Source of the DNA: an uncultured Oscillospiraceae bacterium
GTDB taxonomy: Bacteria > Bacillota > Clostridia > Oscillospirales > Oscillospiraceae
Length of the DNA stretch: 13,259 nt
Assembly (NCBI GenBank): GCA_934561175.1
Contig: CAKTFW010000040.1
Span: 1-13,259, forward strand
Reading direction: 5' to 3'
Made by a program: the position numbers and the translations under genes. Of the stretch, positions 7,091 through 13,200 are shown piece after piece. Every line of letters starts with the position of its first letter. The first letter of the stretch is position 1. The notes under the pieces are model-generated. The model saw only the letters and a list, made by a program, of their open reading frames with translations. It did no database searches and had not been told where the DNA came from.

Positions 7091-8220
7091 CAAAATCCCC
7101 CTGTGGATGACGACGGCAGCTGCTTGCCATGGCGTACCGGTTCGCGGGATGCCAGATACTTTTTAACCATCAGTGCAACCTTAAAGATGATTGCATGATC
7201 AAATTCCCGCAGATCAAGCCCCGTGAGCTTTTTAATCTTCTCCAGGCGGTACACCAGCGTATTGCGGTGGACAAACAGCTTTCTGGATGTCTCAGAGACA
7301 TTCAGATTATTTTCAAAAAACTTGTTAATTGTGAACAAGGTTTCCTGATCGAGCGAATCGACCGAATTCTTCTTGAACACCTCCGAAAGGAAAATCTCGC
7401 ACAGTGTTGTCGGCAGCTGATAAATCAACCGGCCAATGCCAAGATTCTCATAATGGATAATGCTCTTTTCCGTATCAAAAACCTTTCCGACCTCAATTGC
7501 CACCTGTGCCTCTTTATAGACATTGGCAAGCTCTCGCAAATGGCTTGCAATGGTGCCGATTCCGATGGTCGTTTTAATCAGCAGTTCAGTGCGGATTGCC
7601 TCTTCCATCGACTGGGCCAGTGCAACCAGCTGGCCGTTGTTCGTTCCCGGTTCCACCTGCTTGACCACAGCAATATCCGTCTCATTGATTGACAGGACAA
7701 AATCCTGCTGTTTTTCTGAAAACATTCTCTGCAGCAAATCCACTGTCGCCACATCGGCGCGGCCAATCTGGCGCACCAAAAACACTGCCCGCGGTACATC
7801 TGTCACAAAATGCAGTTCCTTGGCCCGGATATAAATATCGCCGGGCAGGATATTATCTGTGATGATATTCTTGACGAAAGCCCCTTTATCGTGCTTATCC
7901 TCATAAAAAGACTTTGCACCGTTGAGCGCAACGGCAGCCATAATACAGATCGAGCGTGCCTGATCATCTTCGCCGTCTGCAAACACAGCAAACTCAAAGT
8001 AAGCACCCCAACTGGCAAGTGCCTTAAAGGTTTTTTTATCCGCGATGCAAAGGGATTCGGGAGCTGCATTCAGCTTGATTACGGGGTTGTCCAACTTTTC
8101 GCCAATCGCAATTGGATCACTGCATGCAACGACAAATCCATCCGAGTCAATTACTCCGATCATTCGATCCGTTGCGTCTTTCATCTGCATAATTACGCTC
8201 TGAAACATTCGGCTGGACAC
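7090..8220 (-). CDS. CdaR/PucR-type transcriptional regulator, first gene of the ftsEX operon
   Basis: Probable DNA-binding regulator. The start is placed at the GTG at 8220 because AGGAGG lies 7 nt upstream; the next in-frame ATG (8208) would be 19 nt away. The resulting 376-residue protein has an N-terminal part (about 10-60, IGVIDSDGFVVACSDP) resembling the sugar-diacid recognition or PAS-like sensor of CdaR proteins, a middle region (about 140-260) similar to the GGDEF-like domain of that family but without an active GGDEF motif, and a C-terminal helix-turn-helix (about 305-356, SETSRKLFVHRNTLVYRLEKI) typical of PucR-type regulators. The stop overlaps the ftsE start by one base. The ligand and targets cannot be read from the sequence; control of its own operon is inferred from position only. 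Confidence 0.88.
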   Translation of the reverse strand: MSSRMFQSVIMQMKDATDRMIGVIDSDGFVVACSDPIAIGEKLDNPVIKLNAAPESLCIADKKTFKALASWGAYFEFAVFADGEDDQARSICIMAAVALNGAKSFYEDKHDKGAFVKNIITDNILPGDIYIRAKELHFVTDVPRAVFLVRQIGRADVATVDLLQRMFSEKQQDFVLSINETDIAVVKQVEPGTNNGQLVALAQSMEEAIRTELLIKTTIGIGTIASHLRELANVYKEAQVAIEVGKVFDTEKSIIHYENLGIGRLIYQLPTTLCEIFLSEVFKKNSVDSLDQETLFTINKFFENNLNVSETSRKLFVHRNTLVYRLEKIKKLTGLDLREFDHAIIFKVALMVKKYLASREPVRHGKQLPSSSTGGF

Positions 8221-8238
8221 GGTTCTTCCTCCTCTTCT

Positions 8239-8285
8239 CGCATTAGCGCATGAAACAATGCGATATGCACAATTTGTTATAATTG
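8239..8285 (-). promoter_or_regulatory. Inverted repeats in the leader of the regulator-ftsEX operon, possible operator
   Basis: Two short inverted repeats lie between the promoter and the GTG start: CAATT/AATTG (8270-8274 / 8281-8285, 6-nt gap), next to the expected transcription start, and TCGCAT/ATGCGA (8239-8244 / 8258-8263). They could be binding sites for the CdaR-like regulator, but with arms this short they may be chance. Confidence 0.3.
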
Positions 8286-8292
8286 CGAGTAA

Positions 8293-8321
8293 ATTATAGG
8301 ATGATTTTCGGCAAATTGCAA
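8293..8321 (-). promoter_or_regulatory. Promoter of the regulator-ftsE-ftsX-M23-ctpA operon
   Basis: On the minus strand: TTGCAA (8321-8316), a 17-nt spacer, TATAAT (8298-8293). The -10 is perfect and the -35 matches 4 of 6. A better -35 hexamer TTGACA (8328-8323) is 24 nt from the -10, too far for normal use. The expected start near 8286 gives a leader of about 65 nt. Confidence 0.65.
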
Positions 8322-8445
8322 GTGTCAATGTACATTTTCTTTCAAAAATTCCGTTATTTTTAGATATTTTGACGATGATTCAACCCAAATGTCTTTCTTT
8401 TGCATCTTTCTTGCCCGAAAACGCGCATGTGTGCCGCCTGTATTT

Positions 8446-9144
8446 CTAGTGCAACAGCTGTGAAATTTCCGTCTCCGTCAGGCGGCGGCACGCCCCCACC
8501 GGCAGATCGCCCAGCTCCAGCATTCCTTCCCGGAGCCGTTTCAGCCCCGTCACCGCCATACCGCGTGCCGCCATCATACGCCGCACCTGATGATATTTCC
8601 CTTCTGTCACCACAATTTCGCTGCATCCAGGCCCCAGCGGTACAAGCTGCGCCGGACGGCACTTCGTTCCATCCCGCAGAACCAGCCCTTCTGCAAAAGC
8701 TTGCACATCCTCTTCTGTTGAAGTTCCCTCGTGTTCTGCTCGATACTGCTTTTCAACCGCATATTTCGGCGATATCATCCGATGCGCTGCCGAGCCGTCA
8801 TTGGTAAAAATCAGCAGGCCGCTCGTCATCTTGTCAAGCCGCCCCACCGGAAAAATACCCGCAGCACAATATTCCTCTGGCAGCAATTCCATCACGGTTA
8901 CATCCCGCGGATCTTCCACTGATGTTACATATCCAACAGGTTTATGGAGCATCAGCCAGATCGTTCCTATCGTCTGGACCGGTCTCCCATTGATGGTAAT
9001 CTGGATATCTTTCGGTTCAAATTTTTCATCTTCCCTGCACACTGGTGTGCCATTTACCATCACCGCTCCGGAGCGGATCAGTGTTCGCAATTCCTTCCGG
9101 CTGCCGCATCCAGCCTCTGAGAGAATTTTGTCCAATCGCTGCAT
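8446..9144 (-). CDS. rsuA: 16S rRNA pseudouridine synthase, RsuA family
   Basis: Converts a uridine in rRNA to pseudouridine, most likely U516 of 16S rRNA. The 232-residue protein has an N-terminal S4 RNA-binding domain (about 1-48, RLDKILSEAGCGSRKELR) followed by the catalytic domain: KPVGYVTSVEDPRDVTV (68-84), GRLDKMTSGL (101-110) with catalytic aspartate D104, and the YHQVRRMM motif near residue 184. The KPxGYVTS...DP region favours RsuA over the 23S-specific RluB, but the exact target is not certain. The ATG at 9144 has an AGGTGA site upstream. It is divergent from the DUF4830-like gene across 74 bp and has no clear terminator after its stop, so some transcription may continue into the regulator operon. 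Confidence 0.93.
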   Translation of the reverse strand: MQRLDKILSEAGCGSRKELRTLIRSGAVMVNGTPVCREDEKFEPKDIQITINGRPVQTIGTIWLMLHKPVGYVTSVEDPRDVTVMELLPEEYCAAGIFPVGRLDKMTSGLLIFTNDGSAAHRMISPKYAVEKQYRAEHEGTSTEEDVQAFAEGLVLRDGTKCRPAQLVPLGPGCSEIVVTEGKYHQVRRMMAARGMAVTGLKRLREGMLELGDLPVGACRRLTETEISQLLH

Positions 9145-9218
9145 ATACTCACCTGCTTGTCATATTTGTCCGAATGCTCACATAGGTTGTACCACCGATT
9201 TTGATGGAGGGAACCGCC
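9145..9218. other. Divergent intergenic region without a clear promoter
   Basis: This 74-bp gap separates the divergent rsuA and DUF4830-like genes and must hold both promoters, unless one lies inside a gene. No good pair of -35 and -10 boxes is visible on either strand; TTGTCA at 9161-9166 is the best -35-like hexamer for the rightward gene but has no matching -10. Confidence 0.5.
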
Positions 9219-9695
9219 ATGTTTATCTACACTGCTAAAATCCAAAAAAGCCGGCTCATTCTCGCTGCCCTGATCATCGCAGCTGCGCTGGCACTCGTTG
9301 TACTGCTCGCCGCCAACCGCTCCAGCTCGGAAGAAGCACTGCAGACTGCCACCCGCTCGACCACTGCTGAAACCAACGAAGACCGTATCGCCTTTCTCGC
9401 CACCCATGGTTGGGTTGTGGATGAAACACCAATTGAAACCCAGGAAGTCAAAATTCCTTCCGAATTTCCAGAAGTGCTGGAACAATATAACGACCTGCAA
9501 GTCAATCAGGGATATGACCTGCACAAATATGAAGGCAAACGGATCAAGCGCTATGTTTATAATGTGACGAACTATCCCGCCGAGGATGAAACCGTCCATG
9601 CGACCTTACTGGTCTATAAAAACCGGGTCATTGGCGGCGACATCAGTTCCACCCGTCAGGATGGCTTCCTGCATGGTTTTGATAAGCCAAACTAA
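9219..9695 (+). CDS. Membrane-anchored DUF4830-like protein of unknown function
   Basis: Function unknown. The ATG at 9219 has GGAGGG 7 nt upstream and yields 158 residues. An N-terminal transmembrane anchor (about 12-33) follows a short basic start. After an Ser/Thr-rich linker, the outward-facing domain (about 53-155) matches my memory of the DUF4830 pattern in Clostridia: RIAFLATHGWVV (56-67), KIPSEFPEVLEQYN (78-91), GYDLHKYEGKRIKRY (98-112), TLLVYKNRVIGGDI (129-142) and a C-terminal GFLHGF (149-154). No catalytic motif is recognised. It is the only plus-strand gene before the riboswitch-controlled ribU and has no evident terminator, so it might read into that unit, but ribU has its own promoter. 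Confidence 0.8.
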   Translation: MFIYTAKIQKSRLILAALIIAAALALVVLLAANRSSSEEALQTATRSTTAETNEDRIAFLATHGWVVDETPIETQEVKIPSEFPEVLEQYNDLQVNQGYDLHKYEGKRIKRYVYNVTNYPAEDETVHATLLVYKNRVIGGDISSTRQDGFLHGFDKPN

Positions 9696-9737
9696 GAGAG
9701 TTTTAGTATAACAGAAATCCCTCTGGAAAAAAAGCGC

Positions 9738-9765
9738 TTGCAATTTACAGAACGCTTGCTATAAT
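9738..9765 (+). promoter_or_regulatory. Promoter of the riboswitch-controlled ribU transcript
   Basis: TTGCAA (9738-9743), a 16-nt spacer, TATAAT (9760-9765). The -10 is perfect and the -35 matches 4 of 6. The expected start near 9772 lies just before the FMN aptamer, as it should for a riboswitch leader. Confidence 0.75.
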
Positions 9766-9789
9766 AACGCTGAATCAACTGAATAACGC

Positions 9790-9897
9790 AGTCTTCAGGG
9801 CAGGGTGAAATTCCCGATCGGCGGTATAGTCCGCAAGCATTCGCATGATTCGGTGCAACTCCGAAACCGACAGTTAAAGTCTGGATGGAAGAAGATT
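9790..9897 (+). promoter_or_regulatory. FMN riboswitch (RFN element)
   Basis: The conserved RFN blocks appear in order: AGGGCAGGGTGAAATTCCC (9797-9815), CGGCGGT (9819-9825), AGTCCGCAAGC (9828-9838), GGTGCAACTCCGAAACCGAC (9852-9871) and AGTTAAAGTCTGGATGG (9872-9888). Closing helix P1 pairs 9790-9796 with 9891-9897 (AGTCTTC with GAAGATT, one G-T pair). It binds FMN and controls the downstream riboflavin transporter gene, lowering expression when FMN is plentiful. Confidence 0.97.
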
Positions 9898-9940
9898 GAT
9901 AAGATCCGCGCTGTACAGCGTGGCTTGTCTTGGTATTTTG

Positions 9941-9980
9941 AGCACCTGAGGTTTGCGAACTTCAGGTGCTTTTATTTTTG
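9941..9980 (+). terminator. Terminator of the FMN riboswitch expression platform
   Basis: Hairpin of 13 bp with one G-T pair: AGCACCTGAGGTT (9941-9953) and AACTTCAGGTGCT (9958-9970), loop TGCG, followed by TTTATTTTT. It lies between the aptamer and ribU and is the premature terminator of the switch. A separate stem-loop, about CCGCGCT/AGCGTGG, lies at 9906-9923 between aptamer and terminator. Confidence 0.9.
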
Positions 9981-10020
9981 ATGCGCGGCACGCCGTACAT
10001 CGCTGAAAGGTGCGTTACTT

Positions 10021-10743
10021 ATGGCTTCTCTTCTGGAATCTGCCAAGGATAATCTCTCTTTCCTTGGTATCTGTCTGTTGGTTTTTCTGCTGCTTGTCGG
10101 TATTGCCGTCGCTGCAGAGCGTCTGACCGGTCTTCGGCATCATCGGGTCTCCCCGCCGCGCTATGTCTCGTTCATTGCGATGTTTTCCGCAATTGCAGCA
10201 ATTTTAATGTTCTTCGAAATTCCACTCTTCTTTGCACCGTCTTTTTACGAAATCGATCTCAGTGAACTTCCGGTTCTGATTTGTTCGTTCTATCTCGGCC
10301 CTGTCGCCGGCGTTATCTGCGAGCTTTTGAAAGTACTGCTCAAGCTGCTCTTCAAAGGGACCACCACCGCATTTGTCGGTGATTTTGCCAATTTCTTTGT
10401 CGGCTGCACCATGATTATCCCAGCTTCTATTCTCTATCACGCAAAAAAGAGCAAACGCTCCGCGATTGTCGGCATGATCGTCGGTACCGCTGTCATGACG
10501 GTCTGTGGCAGTGCATTCAACGCCATTTATCTTCTTCCGAAATTTGCAGAGCTTTACGGAATGCCGCTCGATGCAATTATCGGCATGGGAACACAGGTGA
10601 ATCCATATATTAACAATGTGTCCACGCTGGTGCTGATGGCGGTTGTACCATTTAATATTTTGAAAGGCATCATTACCTCGCTGCTGACTTTTCTGCTCTA
10701 TAAACGGGTCGAGAAACTCCTTGCTCCGCTCAGCGGCAAGTAA
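10021..10743 (+). CDS. ribU: Riboflavin ECF transporter S component
   Basis: Substrate-binding membrane protein of an energy-coupling factor transporter for riboflavin; it works with shared EcfA, EcfA' and EcfT subunits encoded elsewhere. The identification rests on the FMN riboswitch upstream and on sequence: an S-component core from about residue 45 with AMFSAIAA (53-60) containing the AxxxA motif used for docking to EcfT, FYEIDLSELPVLI (75-87) typical of RibU, and several further membrane segments up to about 227. At 240 residues it is longer than many RibU proteins because of an extra hydrophobic N-terminal segment (about 12-32). The ATG at 10021 has a modest GAAAGG site about 11 nt upstream. 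It is a single-gene unit closed by a strong terminator. Confidence 0.93.
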   Translation: MASLLESAKDNLSFLGICLLVFLLLVGIAVAAERLTGLRHHRVSPPRYVSFIAMFSAIAAILMFFEIPLFFAPSFYEIDLSELPVLICSFYLGPVAGVICELLKVLLKLLFKGTTTAFVGDFANFFVGCTMIIPASILYHAKKSKRSAIVGMIVGTAVMTVCGSAFNAIYLLPKFAELYGMPLDAIIGMGTQVNPYINNVSTLVLMAVVPFNILKGIITSLLTFLLYKRVEKLLAPLSGK

Positions 10744-10777
10744 TCAATCAGCAATCAGTAATGTTTTCCGGCATATT

Positions 10778-10811
10778 GGGCACAAAAGGTCATTCCTTTT
10801 GTGCCCTTTTT
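10778..10811 (+). terminator. Intrinsic terminator of ribU
   Basis: Perfect 12-bp stem GGGCACAAAAGG (10778-10789) / CCTTTTGTGCCC (10795-10806), loop TCATT, followed by TTTTT. It begins 35 bp after the ribU stop. Confidence 0.95.
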
Positions 10812-10834
10812 AGTCTTCATTTTCCCATTATTTT

Positions 10835-10995
10835 CCATTTATTGTGAATTGCCTGTCAAAGTACAACAACTTCGCCAAAACAGCATTGTTTTTTCAGAGA
10901 AAATCCCTATCTATCCCATAAAATATCCCCTTGCATTTTTAGTAGTTTTGCATTATCATTAACCACATAGTGAACAATTTCGCCCATTTATTGTG
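10835..10995 (+). repeat. Direct repeat of CCATTTATTGTG
   Basis: The 12-mer CCATTTATTGTG occurs at 10835-10846 and again at 10984-10995, on either side of the hbd promoter candidate. Two exact copies within 160 bp may be a regulator-binding pair, but the AT-rich context makes chance possible. Confidence 0.4.
10931..10959 (+). promoter_or_regulatory. Candidate promoter of the hbd-bcd-etfB operon
   Basis: TTGCAT (10931-10936), a 17-nt spacer, TATCAT (10954-10959). The -10 matches 5 of 6 and the -35 only 3 of 6, so activation by a regulator would be plausible. A TGAACAA sequence at 10971-10977, just past the expected start, resembles half of a Rex (NADH-sensing repressor) site; the other half is not well matched. 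Confidence 0.4.
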
Positions 10996-11129
10996 TCTAT
11001 TGTTGTTCATTCGACACCAACAGCCACAATATGCGGGAGAAATCATTCGCAGCGGTCCATGCTTTATGGCTGGCGGATCGTTGTATTTAGTAAATGCTCT
11101 AATTCGGAGCATAAGGAGGAACATATCGC

Positions 11130-11978
11130 ATGAAAAAGATTGCCATCATTGGCGCCGGTACCATGGGTCTGGACATCGCCCAGGTCTTTGCAAAAGCTGG
11201 CAAGGATGTTGTCGTCCGCGACATCACCGATGAAATCATCAATGCTGCAGAGGCCAAGCTGAACAAGAACCTGGACAAGCTTGTTGCCAAGGGCAAGATG
11301 GATGAGGCTGCGAAGACCGCCCTCACCGCCAGAATCACTTTCACCACAGATCTGTCCAAGATCGCTGATGCTGACCTCGTTGTCGAAGCAATCGTTGAGC
11401 GTCTCAATGTCAAGAAGTCCGTCTTCCAGGAACTTGATGCAATCTGCAAGCCGGAGACGATTTTTGCTTCCAACACTTCTTCTATCTCCATCACGGAGAT
11501 TGCTTCTGCTGTAAACCGCAAGGAGCAGTTCATTGGTATGCATTTCTTCAACCCGGCAACTGTCATGAAGCTGGTTGAGGTCATTCGCGGCTTCCACACC
11601 AGCGATGAGACGCTAAAGACAGTCTATGATCTCTCCAAGGAAATTGGCAAAGAGCCGGTTGAGGTTCATGAGAACCCCGGTTTCGTTGTCAACCGCATTC
11701 TGGTTCCAATGATCAACGAGGCCGCTGGCCTGGTTGCACAGGGCATCGCCTCTGCAGAAGATGTCGATAAAGCAATGTGCCTCGGTGCAAACCACCCGAT
11801 GGGTCCGCTGCATGTCGGCGATCTTGTCGGTCTGGATATCTGCCTGAATGTTATGGATGTTCTGTACACAGAGACCGGCGATTCCAAATATCGCGCCGAG
11901 CCGCTGATGCGCAAGATGGTTCGCGCCAATATGCTCGGCCGTAAGACCGGTAAGGGCTTCTTTGATTACACGAAATAA
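11130..11978 (+). CDS. hbd: 3-hydroxybutyryl-CoA dehydrogenase
   Basis: Reduces acetoacetyl-CoA to 3-hydroxybutyryl-CoA, the second step of butyrate synthesis from acetyl-CoA, in the cytosol. The 282-residue protein has the usual length. The N-terminal Rossmann domain contains GAGTMG (8-13), and D31 at the end of the second strand favours NADH over NADPH. The active-site residues of clostridial Hbd are in their usual positions: S117, H138 (in GMHFFNP), E150 (KLVEVI) and N188 (GFVVNRI). The C-terminal domain ends with GRKTGKGFFDY (270-280). The ATG at 11130 follows AGGAGG. It is the first gene of a probable operon with bcd and etfB. Codon use is strongly biased to a few C-ending and G-ending codons, as in highly expressed genes. 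Confidence 0.97.
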   Translation: MKKIAIIGAGTMGLDIAQVFAKAGKDVVVRDITDEIINAAEAKLNKNLDKLVAKGKMDEAAKTALTARITFTTDLSKIADADLVVEAIVERLNVKKSVFQELDAICKPETIFASNTSSISITEIASAVNRKEQFIGMHFFNPATVMKLVEVIRGFHTSDETLKTVYDLSKEIGKEPVEVHENPGFVVNRILVPMINEAAGLVAQGIASAEDVDKAMCLGANHPMGPLHVGDLVGLDICLNVMDVLYTETGDSKYRAEPLMRKMVRANMLGRKTGKGFFDYTK

Positions 11979-12045
11979 TTGACCGAACGATACATGGTCG
12001 TTATTTATACAACTTTTCACTATTCTGATAGGAGGAAACATTTTA

Positions 12046-13185
12046 ATGGACTTTAATCTGTCTAAAGAGCAGCAGATGATCCGCAAGATGATGGCTGAGT
12101 TCACTGAAAACGAAGTGAAGCCCATCGCTGCTGAAACCGACCGCACCGCGCAGTATCCCGCTGAAACCATCGAGAAACTGTTCGATCTGGGTGTTATGGG
12201 TATGTGTATTCCGAAGGAGTACGGCGGTACCGGTGCCGGTCCTCTGGAATCCGCACTTTGCATTGAGGAGCTCTCCAAAGCCTGTGCTTCCACTGGCGAT
12301 ATTGTTGCAACACACAACGGTCTGTGCTGTGAGCCGATTCTGGCACATGGTACTCCGGAGCAGAAAGCAAAATATCTGCCGATGCTCTCCACTGGTCACA
12401 AGCTGGGCGCTTTCGCTCTGACCGAGCCGAACGCTGGTTCCGACGCTTCCAAGGGTCAGACCGAGGCTGTTCTGGAAGGCGATCACTATGTTCTGAATGG
12501 TTCCAAGATTTTTATCACCAACGGCTATGTTGCTGATATTTTTGTCGTCTTTGCAATGACTGACAAGACGAAGGGCACCAAGGGTATCTCCGCTTTCATC
12601 GTTGAGAAGGACTTCCCCGGCTTCTCCGTTGGCAAGCACGAGGTCAAGATGGGTCTGCATGGCTCTCCCACGGCCGAGATTGTCTTCACTGATTGCATCG
12701 TTCCGAAGGAAAACCTGCTGGGCAAGGAAGGCAAGGGCTTCTCCGTTGCTATGCAGACGCTGGACGGCGGCCGTATCGGCATTGCTGCACAGGCTCTGGG
12801 TATCGCTGAGGGCGCAATGCAGGAGTGCATTGACTATGCCAAGACCCGTGTTCAGTTTGGTAAGCCGATCAGCAAGTTCCAGAACACCCAGTTCACCATT
12901 GCTGACATGGCTGCAAAGATTGAAGCATCTACCCTGCTGATGTACCAGGTCGCTGCAATGAAGACTGCTGGTGTCCGCTTCAGCAAACAGGCTGCAATCG
13001 CAAAGCTGACCGCTTCTGAGACCGCAATGTGGGTTACCACCAAGGCCGTCCAGATCTTCGGCGGTTACGGCTACACCAACGACTACCCGGTGGAGCGTAT
13101 GATGCGTGATGCAAAGATCACTGAGATCTACGAGGGCACTTCCGAGGTCCAGCGCATCGTCATTTCCAGCAATCTGGGACTGTAA
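12046..13185 (+). CDS. bcd: Butyryl-CoA dehydrogenase (acyl-CoA dehydrogenase family)
   Basis: FAD enzyme that reduces crotonyl-CoA to butyryl-CoA; in anaerobic Clostridia it forms a complex with EtfAB that bifurcates electrons from NADH to crotonyl-CoA and ferredoxin. The 379-residue protein has the usual length and shows acyl-CoA dehydrogenase signatures GAFALTEPNAGSDAS (121-135) and QIFGGYGYTNDYPVERMMRD (336-355). The catalytic base is E363 in IYEGTSE, placed as in short-chain butyryl-CoA dehydrogenases. The ATG at 12046 follows AGGAGG by about 10 nt. It lies 67 bp after hbd and 15 bp before etfB, and the etfB neighbour strongly favours the butyryl-CoA role over general fatty acid oxidation. 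As in hbd, codon use suggests high expression. Confidence 0.96.
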   Translation: MDFNLSKEQQMIRKMMAEFTENEVKPIAAETDRTAQYPAETIEKLFDLGVMGMCIPKEYGGTGAGPLESALCIEELSKACASTGDIVATHNGLCCEPILAHGTPEQKAKYLPMLSTGHKLGAFALTEPNAGSDASKGQTEAVLEGDHYVLNGSKIFITNGYVADIFVVFAMTDKTKGTKGISAFIVEKDFPGFSVGKHEVKMGLHGSPTAEIVFTDCIVPKENLLGKEGKGFSVAMQTLDGGRIGIAAQALGIAEGAMQECIDYAKTRVQFGKPISKFQNTQFTIADMAAKIEASTLLMYQVAAMKTAGVRFSKQAAIAKLTASETAMWVTTKAVQIFGGYGYTNDYPVERMMRDAKITEIYEGTSEVQRIVISSNLGL

Positions 13186-13200
13186 GGAGGAAGCAGAGCA

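Larger units (their letters stand above)
10812..11129. other. Intergenic region upstream of the butyrate operon
   Basis: This 318-bp stretch shows no convincing gene; short open frames lack ribosome binding sites or family resemblance. It holds a promoter candidate (10931-10959), two copies of CCATTTATTGTG and the hbd ribosome binding site AGGAGG (11114-11119, about 10 nt before the ATG). If the promoter is right, the hbd leader is about 160 nt, long enough for regulation. A small CCAT/ATGG hairpin occurs at 11057-11069. Confidence 0.6.

Noticed and set aside
8323..8328. TTGACA as the -35 of the regulator promoter
   Set aside because: It is 24 nt from TATAAT, outside normal spacing; TTGCAA at 8316-8321 gives 17 nt.
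10971..10977. A complete Rex operator at the hbd promoter
   Set aside because: Only the right half resembles the site; the left half does not match, so it is kept only as a weak half-site remark.
11064..11597. Minus-strand open frames over hbd, and a 259-codon one at 11613-12392
   Set aside because: Antisense shadows of hbd and bcd, whose active-site residues prove the plus-strand frames; they arise from strongly biased codon use.
11979..12007. Internal promoter between hbd and bcd (TTGACC with an AT-rich stretch downstream)
   Set aside because: The -10 at the right spacing (TATTTA) matches only 3 of 6; the gap is more simply an operon spacer.
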